Shown here: positions 1 to 5,878 of the stretch, piece by piece
Layout: each line of letters opens with the position of its first letter
Position numbering within the stretch: position 1 is the stretch's first letter
Assembly: GCA_002168015.1 (NCBI GenBank)
Contig: NHCX01000036.1
Location: forward strand, 4,565-11,473
Direction of reading: 5' to 3'
DNA length: 6,909 nt
Source of the DNA: Verrucomicrobia bacterium TMED44
Lineage (GTDB): Bacteria > Verrucomicrobiota > Verrucomicrobiia > Opitutales > Seribacteraceae
Position numbers and translations under genes: made by a program
Notes under the pieces: generated by a model
What the model saw: the letters and a program-made list of their open reading frames with translations, nothing else
Databases searched by the model: none
Told to the model about the DNA's origin: nothing

Positions 1-1146
1 GTGCCTGAGCATTATATTCGGAAACAGACGATGACAAATGCCGAACGGTATTACACCGAGGAACTCAGGGAAAAAGAAAAAGAGATTCTGAATGCGGAGG
101 AAACCGCGGTCGCTCGTGAACAAGATCTATTTATTGATCTGGTAAATAAGACTTTGGAGTACGCGAACGAGTTATTAGCAGTAGCTCAGGTACTTGCGGA
201 AATTGATCTTTTTTCGTCCTGGGGAAAACTCACAAGAGAGAGAGACTATTGTATACCTGAGTTTTTGGAGAATTCCTCCACTCTAGAAATTGAGCAGGGC
301 AGGCATCCGGTAGTGGAAGTCGTTCTAAAGCAGGAAAGCTTGGGACTTGCCGGAACTCATGCTTTTGTTCCCAATGATTGCTTTCTTTCATCCGAAAAAG
401 ACCAGATTGCCCTGATTACCGGTCCCAATATGGCTGGAAAATCAACTTTTATCCGCCAGGTTGCGATTATTGCCCTGATGGCCCAGGTCGGATGTGCAGT
501 GCCCGCGAAATCCTGCCGGATGGGTGTCGTTGACCGCATTTTTTCCCGTGTCGGAGCGGGTGATGAATTGGCTCGGGGAAATTCGACTTTCATGGTGGAG
601 ATGAACGAGACCGCAAATATTCTTAACAATTGTACCCCCAATAGCCTGATTGTACTTGATGAAATAGGAAGAGGAACCAGTACCTATGATGGTTTAAGTA
701 TTGCATGGTCAGTGGTCGAACATCTTCACGGCGATGGCAGTGCCGGGCCTAAAACTCTTTTTGCGACTCATTATCACGAGCTCACCCAGTTATCCCAAAG
801 TCTGCCCCGCCTGAATAATTTCGCGGTTGCGGTGAAGGAATGGAACGACGAGATCATTTTCGTTCGACAGGTGACTCCAGGGGCATCAGAACGGTCCTTT
901 GGTATACAGGTGGCCAGATTAGCCGGTCTGCCCGATCAAGTGGTTACCAGGGCCAAGGAGATACTTGGTGGACTGGAGCATGGCCAAGCTCAATCTAGGA
1001 AGGATAAAACTCTGCAATCTCAAACCAAGGATGGGCATGCCAACGATGCAGGGCATTCTCCTGCTGAAAGTCCTGAAGTAGAAACAAAAAAGGGGAAATC
1101 CCCGTCCAGGCAAATGCAGGACCCATCCCAACTCGAGTTGTTTTAA
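1..1146 (+). CDS. mutS: DNA mismatch repair protein MutS, C-terminal part (5' end outside window)
   Basis: MutS recognises mismatches and, with MutL, starts methyl-independent or methyl-directed repair. The 381 visible residues align with roughly the last 40% of a typical 850-aa MutS. The opening YIRKQT and NAERY stretch matches the end of the clamp/lever region, so the GTG at base 1 is an internal Val codon, not the start. The ABC-type ATPase domain follows: Walker A GPNMAGKST at visible residues 141-149, the STFMVEM signature near 194-200, Walker B LIVLDE near 216-221 followed by GRGTSTYDG, and the ATHYHE switch histidine region at 255-260. The helix-turn-helix dimerisation part (PDQVVTRAKEIL) lies near 310-325. 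A polar, probably disordered tail of about 55 residues ends in QLELF, a beta-clamp-binding consensus. The mismatch-reading N-terminal domains lie outside the window. Assignment to MutS1 rather than MutS2 rests on the clamp/lever match and the lack of an Smr domain. Confidence 0.97.
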   Translation: MPEHYIRKQTMTNAERYYTEELREKEKEILNAEETAVAREQDLFIDLVNKTLEYANELLAVAQVLAEIDLFSSWGKLTRERDYCIPEFLENSSTLEIEQGRHPVVEVVLKQESLGLAGTHAFVPNDCFLSSEKDQIALITGPNMAGKSTFIRQVAIIALMAQVGCAVPAKSCRMGVVDRIFSRVGAGDELARGNSTFMVEMNETANILNNCTPNSLIVLDEIGRGTSTYDGLSIAWSVVEHLHGDGSAGPKTLFATHYHELTQLSQSLPRLNNFAVAVKEWNDEIIFVRQVTPGASERSFGIQVARLAGLPDQVVTRAKEILGGLEHGQAQSRKDKTLQSQTKDGHANDAGHSPAESPEVETKKGKSPSRQMQDPSQLELF

Positions 1147-1147
1147 C

Positions 1148-1927
1148 ATGGCTGGTAATTTACATTATGAAGAGCGGGGCAACCCATCAAACCCGGTCCT
1201 TGTCTTTCTTCATGGTCTCCTTGGTTCGTCCCGTAACTGGCGTTCTGTAAGTAAGGTCCTTTCAGAGAAATTCCACACGGTGAGTTTTGACCTTCCGAAT
1301 CACGGGCAATCTTTTCATCAGGATACTTGCACTGTGAATACAATGGCGGAAGATATTTCTCTTTGCCTTGATCGGCTGGGATTCCATAAATTTTCAATTT
1401 GTGGGCATAGTTTGGGAGGGAAAGTGGCCATGCGTTTAGCCTGTGATTTTCCCAAGGCTGTCGATCAATTAATTGTGGTCGATATAGCACCCCGTACTTA
1501 TCCAGCAGAGCATCACCTCCCCACCTTGACTGCCTTATTGGACTTGGAACTCTCAAAGATTGAGAGCAGGAAGGAAGCCGATCATGCCCTGACTGAAAAG
1601 ATTCCGAACTGGGCCTTTCGTCAATTTTTGCTGACCAACCTTGAAATGAAAAATGGTGTTCTGACCTGGCTTCCAAATCTTCAAATTTTACGGCGTTCAA
1701 TTCAGTTTTTATCGGCTAACCCTTTACAATCTACGGATCAGTTTTCAGGTCCTTCTCTTTTTATTCGAGGCGGAAAATCAGGGTATGTCAGAAATGAACA
1801 TTTTCAGGAAATTAAAAAATATTTTCCTGAAGCTCAAATTGAAACACTTGCAAATGCAGGCCATGATTTGCATGTGGAGGACAGGGAGGGATTTTTATCC
1901 TCTATCGGTGCATTTCTGAAAGTCTAG
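1148..1927 (+). CDS. alpha/beta-fold hydrolase, YbfF/ABHD11-like esterase
   Basis: This is a 259-aa cytoplasmic alpha/beta hydrolase with no signal peptide. The oxyanion-hole segment is FLHGLLGSSRNW (residues 20-31). The nucleophile elbow is GHSLGG with Ser88. A VDIAP segment at 111-115 carries Asp112, and the C-terminal catalytic His239 sits in NAGHDLHVE. The DLPNHGQS, GKVAMRLA and FIRGGKSGYV stretches closely follow the layout of E. coli YbfF (254 aa), an acyl-ester or acyl-CoA thioesterase-type enzyme. The natural substrate cannot be read from sequence. The ATG lies one base after the mutS stop codon and has no clear Shine-Dalgarno site, so translation is probably coupled to mutS. Its last 26 bp overlap the end of the convergent galK. 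Family assignment is firm; function beyond 'esterase-like' is inference. Confidence 0.9.
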   Translation: MAGNLHYEERGNPSNPVLVFLHGLLGSSRNWRSVSKVLSEKFHTVSFDLPNHGQSFHQDTCTVNTMAEDISLCLDRLGFHKFSICGHSLGGKVAMRLACDFPKAVDQLIVVDIAPRTYPAEHHLPTLTALLDLELSKIESRKEADHALTEKIPNWAFRQFLLTNLEMKNGVLTWLPNLQILRRSIQFLSANPLQSTDQFSGPSLFIRGGKSGYVRNEHFQEIKKYFPEAQIETLANAGHDLHVEDREGFLSSIGAFLKV

Positions 1928-3128
1928 TTGGGGGAGCATCCAGTAAATTTTCTTTGCCCGCACCATCTGAAGGTTCAAATTGGTGCCAATCAATGGTTTG
2001 ATTGAATTTACCTGCATACGCCTGCACGATACTTTCTGCATCGTCTTGCAGAAATTTACTTTGGGTCCAAGCCATCACCGCACCTCCGAAACCTCCGCCG
2101 GTGAGGCGGGCGCCAAGCACATTCGGGTGGCGATTTAACATTTCAGAGAGAAAATCTAGTTCCGGGCAACTGTTCTCAAAATGCATGGAAGAACTGACAT
2201 GTGAATCAGCCAGTAATTTTCCAAGCTTTTCTGGATTTAATTTTTTGATCAGTCCTTCCCGGAATAAGCTTACCCTGGTCTGTTCCTCGATGACATGTAT
2301 CCCTCGTTTTTTGAGATTTTCAGGAAGGGTAAGGGAGTTCAGTTCCTCCAGGGTAAAGTCAGTTAAATATTCTTTTGCGGGATATACTTTTTGTCCTCTT
2401 TGGAGTACTTCCATACATTCCTCGTGCCGGGTTGAGTAAAGAGAATCGACCAAGTCGTGCTTGATACCGGTATTGAAGATCCAAACCCGCGTATCAGACG
2501 GAAGGGCAAGATTGGAAAATTCCTCTTTCTTGCAGTCGATGTAGACCAGTTGGTCTTTTTTTCCAAAAGCCGAGGTTCCCTGATCTAGGATGCCACAGGG
2601 AAGGCCAACGAAATGATTCTCCGCCTCTCGGCAAAGAGTTACCAATTCCTTTTTCTCGAGGTTTTTTTCGGCCAGTTGAAGGAGGGTAAGGCAAGTAGCA
2701 AGCTCAAGGGCGGCACTGGAACTGAGTCCAACGGAGGTCGGCAGATTGGAAGTGAAGATTAACCGGAAGCCTTCTTTTGGAGAAAGTTCACGGTTTTGAA
2801 GTTGCTGCAATACGCCTAGGCAGTAATTAGTCCACCCATATTTCCCACTTTGTTTCTCGATTTTGTCAAGATTACCAACGAATTCTGAATCTTCAAAGCT
2901 TTCGCTAAACAATGAGAATTGATTCTGATCTTGCGAAATTCCAAGGTGGTGATTTTCAGAGTGGGGTACTCCCAAGCAGTAAATACCCGCATTAACTGCC
3001 ATGCCTAAAACGGTGCCTCCGTTGTAATCAAGATGGTTGCCCAAGAATTCGATTCTGCCGGGTGCAAAGCTGAAGCACCAGTTTTGGCTCGTTTTTTTAA
3101 AGGCCTCTAAATATTCGGCTTTTGTCAT
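1902..3128 (-). CDS. galK: galactokinase (GHMP kinase family)
   Basis: GalK phosphorylates alpha-D-galactose at C1 with ATP, the committed step of the Leloir pathway. The 408-aa product has the N-terminal galactokinase signature as APGRIEFLGNHLDYNGG (residues 22-38), with Arg25, His32 and Asp34 kept. It has the ATP-binding GHMP loop PTSVGLSSSAA (130-140), the catalytic-Asp motif GLPCGILDQ (Asp182) and the C-terminal TGGGFGG motif (343-349). The length is slightly above the usual 380-400 aa because of a polar tail. Two positions differ from the textbook enzyme: Asn31 replaces the usual Glu of GEHTDY, and the GHMP loop reads TSVGLSSS rather than IGAGLSSS. The start chosen is the ATG at 3128. 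An upstream in-frame TTG at 3191 would translate through an intrinsic terminator and add 21 non-family residues. No Shine-Dalgarno site is visible. There are no galT or galE neighbours in the window. Confidence 0.92.
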   Translation of the reverse strand: MTKAEYLEAFKKTSQNWCFSFAPGRIEFLGNHLDYNGGTVLGMAVNAGIYCLGVPHSENHHLGISQDQNQFSLFSESFEDSEFVGNLDKIEKQSGKYGWTNYCLGVLQQLQNRELSPKEGFRLIFTSNLPTSVGLSSSAALELATCLTLLQLAEKNLEKKELVTLCREAENHFVGLPCGILDQGTSAFGKKDQLVYIDCKKEEFSNLALPSDTRVWIFNTGIKHDLVDSLYSTRHEECMEVLQRGQKVYPAKEYLTDFTLEELNSLTLPENLKKRGIHVIEEQTRVSLFREGLIKKLNPEKLGKLLADSHVSSSMHFENSCPELDFLSEMLNRHPNVLGARLTGGGFGGAVMAWTQSKFLQDDAESIVQAYAGKFNQTIDWHQFEPSDGAGKENLLDAPPTRLSEMHR

Positions 3129-3135
3129 AAGTCTT

Positions 3136-3163
3136 AAAAAAAAACCCGTGGTTGCCCACGGGT
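3136..3163 (-). terminator. intrinsic terminator of the HU gene
   Basis: Read on the - strand, a perfect 8-bp GC-rich stem (ACCCGTGG / CCACGGGT) with a 4-base GCAA loop is followed at once by eight T residues. This is a classic Rho-independent terminator, about 30 bases after the HU stop codon. The same hairpin lies only a few bases ahead of the galK start, so it separates the two genes or attenuates read-through into galK. Confidence 0.9.
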
Positions 3164-3192
3164 CTTTTAAAAGGGGTAGATTTTTAAGCAAA

Positions 3193-3465
3193 TCAGATTG
3201 CAGCCTTGAGCTTAGCTCCTGGCTTGAACTTCACAGATTTGGAAGCCTTGATCTTAATTTTTTCTCCGGTTTGGGGGTTAATTCCCTTGCGGGCCGCACG
3301 CTTGACCACGGAAAAGGTACCAAAGCCGATGATTTGAACGGGCTCTTTTTTAACTGCCTTGGTTACGCAATCAATAACAGCATTGAGTGCTGCATCGGCT
3401 GCGGCCTTGGTGGTGTCCTTGCCCAATTTTTTTTGTACGGCTTCGATTAGTTGTCCTTTATTCAT
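3193..3465 (-). CDS. hup: HU-family DNA-binding nucleoid protein
   Basis: This is a 90-aa histone-like HU protein, the usual family length. HU works as a dimer that bends and compacts DNA and assists replication, repair and recombination. The N-terminal MNKGQLIEAV helix begins the dimerisation body. The family signature runs from GFGTF (47-51) through KRAARKG to INPQTGEKI (62-70), and Pro64 at the tip of the beta arm is the residue that intercalates into DNA. The C-terminal SKSVKFKPGAKLK closes the fold and is rich in Lys. HU is favoured over IHF because there is a single unspecialised copy and the N-terminus is HU-like. A Shine-Dalgarno-like AAGGA precedes the ATG and a strong terminator follows the stop, suggesting a monocistronic, highly expressed gene. 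The exact paralogue (hupA or hupB) cannot be decided. Confidence 0.95.
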   Translation of the reverse strand: MNKGQLIEAVQKKLGKDTTKAAADAALNAVIDCVTKAVKKEPVQIIGFGTFSVVKRAARKGINPQTGEKIKIKASKSVKFKPGAKLKAAI

Positions 3466-3583
3466 GTGAGTTTTCCTTTTGTTTGGAATATATTTTTGAG
3501 TTAAACAAGCCTTTAGCTCTCCATTTTCTCAGGCTTGGTCAAACATTTTCTGCAAAAAATGCGATTTTTTAGGGGTTTCTTGG
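3466..3583 (-). promoter_or_regulatory. intergenic region upstream of HU, likely promoter with inverted repeat
   Basis: This 118-bp AT-rich gap lies between the HU start and the end of the 75-aa gene, both on the - strand. It should hold the HU promoter. A TTGACC -35-like hexamer (3542-3537) has no good -10 at 16-18 bp. A TATATT -10-like hexamer (3492-3487) has no good -35. Neither can be called firmly. A 7-bp inverted repeat, CAAGCCT (3506-3512) and AGGCTTG (3531-3537), spaced by 18 bp, overlaps the TTGACC and could be an operator or leader stem. A second, AT-only palindrome AAAAAAT-GCG-ATTTTTT (3554-3570), just past the 75-aa gene, is at best a weak terminator. Confidence 0.35.
3474..3478 (-). 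promoter_or_regulatory. ribosome binding site of the HU gene
   Basis: On the - strand, AAGGA inside AAAAGGAAAA lies about 8 bases before the HU ATG. It is the clearest Shine-Dalgarno-like site in the window and supports the start at 3465. Confidence 0.6.
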
Positions 3584-3811
3584 CTATTTTTGCTCAGAAT
3601 CCTCCTTTTTAGAAGGTTTTAGGTTTCCTTGAGCTCCGTAAATTGCAGTGGTTAAAAGAGTCTGAAGTTCGCTAACCCTGGAGGAATTTCTTTTCTTGGC
3701 AAGTTGGTCTGCCCGTTTGATTAATTGAGTGGCCATCGTTGTAGCCTGTTTTTCTTTCGCCCCTAAATTCTGAAAGATTCCAGCAATCTGATCAATTTCT
3801 TCAGGATTCAT
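3584..3811 (-). CDS. small protein of unknown function, coupled to ygfZ
   Basis: I do not recognise this 75-aa protein. It has no signal peptide, membrane segment, cysteine or tryptophan. It looks almost wholly helical: helix about 3-17, helix about 19-41 (Ala/Lys/Gln rich, ending AKKR), helix about 45-60, then a charged tail of Lys, Glu and Asp (64-75). Spacing of hydrophobics (Ile6, Ile9, Ile12, Leu16; Met26, Leu30, Ile31, Leu37; Val46, Leu49, Leu52, Leu53) fits a small three-helix bundle or coiled coil. It is likely real because its ATG overlaps the ygfZ stop as ATGA, the reading frame is free of stops throughout, and no other gene covers the space. No Shine-Dalgarno site is visible, so translation probably depends on ribosomes finishing ygfZ. 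A role beside YgfZ is only a guess from position. Confidence 0.7.
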   Translation of the reverse strand: MNPEEIDQIAGIFQNLGAKEKQATTMATQLIKRADQLAKKRNSSRVSELQTLLTTAIYGAQGNLKPSKKEDSEQK

Positions 3812-4716
3812 AACTTGGTGATCTTACCAAAAGATTCATCTTCGAGATTCAAACCTGTCCCGCCCAATTGCTCGATTCCTTTTTGGTGAATGGTGGCCAC
3901 CCCGATCCATTGCTTTCCAAGCTTGGTTAGCGCTTTTAATGTACCGGTATTCTTTTGATTGATGAGTACCCTCATGGGCAGGTTAGGGGGAGATTCAGAA
4001 TATCCCTGCCATTCGACTGTGACTGTTTTTCTTTGAACCTGCCCCATGGAATGGAGTCGGGCCATGACTTCCTGACCCAGGTAGCAACCCTTATTAAAAT
4101 CTACGAAAAGCTTCTCTAAACCGGCCTCCTGGGGTAGTTCATTAGGGCCGATTTCGCATGGAATGCTAAAGCAACCTGCCTGCATACGGAAGAATTCATA
4201 CTCTTCCATGGAAATTTCTTTGAGATCATTGGTCAAGGTCGAGGAATCGGGCGAATTCTTTTTCAGAATGAGAAAAAACACATTTTCCTGAAATCTTTCA
4301 TTTTTAAAAATAAAACCATCTTCAAGCTTGATTATTTTACCATCTAGGGTGCTTGGGTTACCAAGTTTTGGTAGAAAGTCACCAAGTTTTTCGATTCCTA
4401 AAGTCAAGCATGCCCAATTTTCTGATTCATCTTCAAATTCCACTTCATCGGCTACCACATTCTCTTCGAGAAGAGAGATGAGGCCTTGGGCTTCTAATCC
4501 TTGAGAAAATAGGATATATTCCTCTTCTCCCAGTCTAAGAATGTGAGCCCCGGCCAATATTTTCCCTTTTGAATTCAACCGAAGTCCAAAACGGACCTGC
4601 CCAGGGGAAAGTTTCCTTAAGTCTATGGTCAACTGGCTCTGGAGGTAATCCTCCGCATCCTCGCCTGTGATTCGTATAATTCCTACAGTCCGGTGTTGGT
4701 AAAAAAAATCATGCAT
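3808..4716 (-). CDS. ygfZ: YgfZ/GcvT-like folate-binding protein
   Basis: This is a 302-aa protein of the YgfZ (IBA57/COG0354) branch of the GcvT aminomethyltransferase fold. These tetrahydrofolate-binding proteins help make or repair certain [4Fe-4S] enzymes such as the radical-SAM tRNA thiotransferase MiaB. The hallmark is K-G-C-Y-L-G-Q-E at residues 209-216 with its conserved Cys211, followed by VMARLHSMGQVQRK. The N-terminal part has IRITGEDAEDYLQSQLT (about 14-30) and LNSKGKILA (47-55), typical of the family. Length is close to E. coli YgfZ (326 aa). No signal peptide; cytosolic. A short AGG five bases before the ATG is the only ribosome-site hint. The stop overlaps the start of a 75-aa gene by four bases, so the two form one operon. 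It is divergent from the DAHP synthase gene. It is not the glycine-cleavage T protein itself, which is longer and lacks this KGCYxGQE form. Confidence 0.9.
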   Translation of the reverse strand: MHDFFYQHRTVGIIRITGEDAEDYLQSQLTIDLRKLSPGQVRFGLRLNSKGKILAGAHILRLGEEEYILFSQGLEAQGLISLLEENVVADEVEFEDESENWACLTLGIEKLGDFLPKLGNPSTLDGKIIKLEDGFIFKNERFQENVFFLILKKNSPDSSTLTNDLKEISMEEYEFFRMQAGCFSIPCEIGPNELPQEAGLEKLFVDFNKGCYLGQEVMARLHSMGQVQRKTVTVEWQGYSESPPNLPMRVLINQKNTGTLKALTKLGKQWIGVATIHQKGIEQLGGTGLNLEDESFGKITKL

Positions 4717-4777
4717 ATTTACCTATTCGTAAAACTTTAGCTTGTTCATGCAAGCTTCCCTTCTATGTTCATGCATC
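4717..4777 (+). promoter_or_regulatory. divergent ygfZ/aroG intergenic region with repeats and candidate aroG promoter
   Basis: This short region separates the two divergent genes. A candidate sigma-70 promoter for aroG has TTGTTC (4742-4747), a 16-bp spacer and TATGTT (4764-4769), which would put transcription start at about 4776, next to the GTG at 4778. A perfect 10-bp direct repeat TGTTCATGCA occurs at 4743-4752 and 4766-4775, overlapping both promoter hexamers. A 6-bp inverted repeat AGCTTG / CAAGCT (4739-4744, 4751-4756) sits inside. The repeats suggest an operator, but no regulator is identifiable. Confidence 0.4.
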
Positions 4778-5833
4778 GTGCATACTGTAACAAATTTAAG
4801 AATTACCGATTCCGTGGCTTTACCGAAACCGGTCGATCTATGTGAGGAAATCCCCCGTAACGCAGAGCAGGTCAATCTTGTCCGACAATCCCGCGAAGAA
4901 CTTCACGCGTTAATTCACGGGCAAGATAAGCGATTACTTGCGGTGGTCGGGCCTTGCTCTATTCATGATCTAAAGAGCTGCCGCGAGTACGCTGAGCGAT
5001 TTGCCAAGCTTGCAGATGAAGTCAAGGAGCGCGTCCTTATGGTGATGCGGGTATATTTTGAAAAACCACGGACAACGGTAGGGTGGAAAGGCCTGATCAT
5101 GGATCCCCAACTGAATGGAACCTGTGATATTCCCAAAGGTTTAAGGATTGCCCGTACTTTTCTTGGAGAAGTATTGGATTTAGGCATTCCCACAGCTACC
5201 GAGTTTCTTGATCCCATTACGCCCCAGTATTTGTCAGATTCTTTGTGCTGGGCTGCGATTGGTGCACGCACCTCTGAATCCCAGACCCATCGCCAGATGG
5301 CTTCCGGTCTCTCGATGCCGGTGGGATTTAAGAATGCCACCGGAGGAGATCTTAAAGCGGCAGTCAATGGTATCATTGCCGCTACCCAAAGTCAGACCTT
5401 CCTGGGTATCACCGAGGATGGGCAGGCATCCGCGGTGACAACCGAAGGTAATCCGGATTGCCAGCTTATCTTGCGTGGAGGTGCAGAGGGTCCGAACTAC
5501 ACCTCCAATAATGTGGAGATGGCACGAATCGCTCTCGAAACCGTCAACGCCCCAACTTCTGTGATGATTGATTGTAGCCATGCCAACAGTTCCAAGGATC
5601 CGTCCAGGCAACCGGATGTACTTGATGATGTGCTTGGTCAGATTGAGGATGGAGCTGAATGTATTCATGCGGTTATGATTGAAAGTCACTTAGAGGCTGG
5701 CAGTCAGGCATTCCCCCGCCCCGTTGATCAGATGAAATATGGGGTTTCGATTACAGATGGATGTATCGACTGGTCAGCGACTGAGGCTTGCATTCGTCGA
5801 GCAGCCGAGGTAATGGATAAATCACGTTTTTAA
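4778..5833 (+). CDS. aroG: 3-deoxy-7-phosphoheptulonate (DAHP) synthase, AroF/G/H type
   Basis: This enzyme condenses phosphoenolpyruvate and erythrose 4-phosphate to DAHP, the first step of the shikimate pathway. It belongs to the E. coli AroF/G/H family (type I alpha). With the GTG start at 4778 it is 351 aa, against 350 for AroG. Clear motifs are GPCSIHD (58-64, metal-ligand Cys60), the PEP-binding RVYFEKPRTTVGWKG (91-105), IGARTSES (161-168) and SHANSSKDP (267-275, metal His268). The metal Glu302 is in MIESH and Asp327 in SITDGC, so all four metal ligands are present. Counterparts of the AroG feedback-site residues Pro150 and Ser180 are kept, so allosteric control is plausible, but the inhibitor (Phe, Tyr or Trp) cannot be read. 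The GTG start fits family N-termini. Upstream in-frame ATG 4748 and TTG 4742 would add 10-12 residues rich in Leu and Cys; no start has a Shine-Dalgarno site. mdh follows 45 bp downstream. Confidence 0.95.
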   Translation: MHTVTNLRITDSVALPKPVDLCEEIPRNAEQVNLVRQSREELHALIHGQDKRLLAVVGPCSIHDLKSCREYAERFAKLADEVKERVLMVMRVYFEKPRTTVGWKGLIMDPQLNGTCDIPKGLRIARTFLGEVLDLGIPTATEFLDPITPQYLSDSLCWAAIGARTSESQTHRQMASGLSMPVGFKNATGGDLKAAVNGIIAATQSQTFLGITEDGQASAVTTEGNPDCQLILRGGAEGPNYTSNNVEMARIALETVNAPTSVMIDCSHANSSKDPSRQPDVLDDVLGQIEDGAECIHAVMIESHLEAGSQAFPRPVDQMKYGVSITDGCIDWSATEACIRRAAEVMDKSRF

Positions 5834-5878
5834 AGACAACCCCATACTATCCTATTTCCTCTTAACCTTTTACAACTT

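Noticed and set aside
1..3. GTG at the first base as a MutS start codon
   Set aside because: The residues after it align with the middle of MutS, so it is an internal Val codon; the gene begins before the window.
1550..1566. Inverted repeat CTCTCAA-AGA-TTGAGAG in the hydrolase gene
   Set aside because: A 7-bp hairpin in the middle of a coding region with no T tract; likely chance.
1143..1700. 185-codon open frame antisense to the hydrolase
   Set aside because: The opposite strand carries a well-supported alpha/beta hydrolase; the antisense protein has no recognisable motif and looks like a shadow.
3129..3191. 21-residue N-terminal extension of GalK from the TTG at 3191
   Set aside because: It reads through the terminator hairpin and T tract and has no family similarity; the ATG at 3128 gives the normal N-terminus.
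3554..3570. AAAAAAT-GCG-ATTTTTT palindrome after the 75-aa gene as a terminator
   Set aside because: The stem is only A-T pairs and would be very weak, and no T tract follows beyond the stem itself.
4742..4777. N-terminal extension of DAHP synthase from TTG 4742 or ATG 4748
   Set aside because: The added residues are unlike family N-termini and the DNA there holds promoter-like and repeat elements. ATG 4748 is not excluded.
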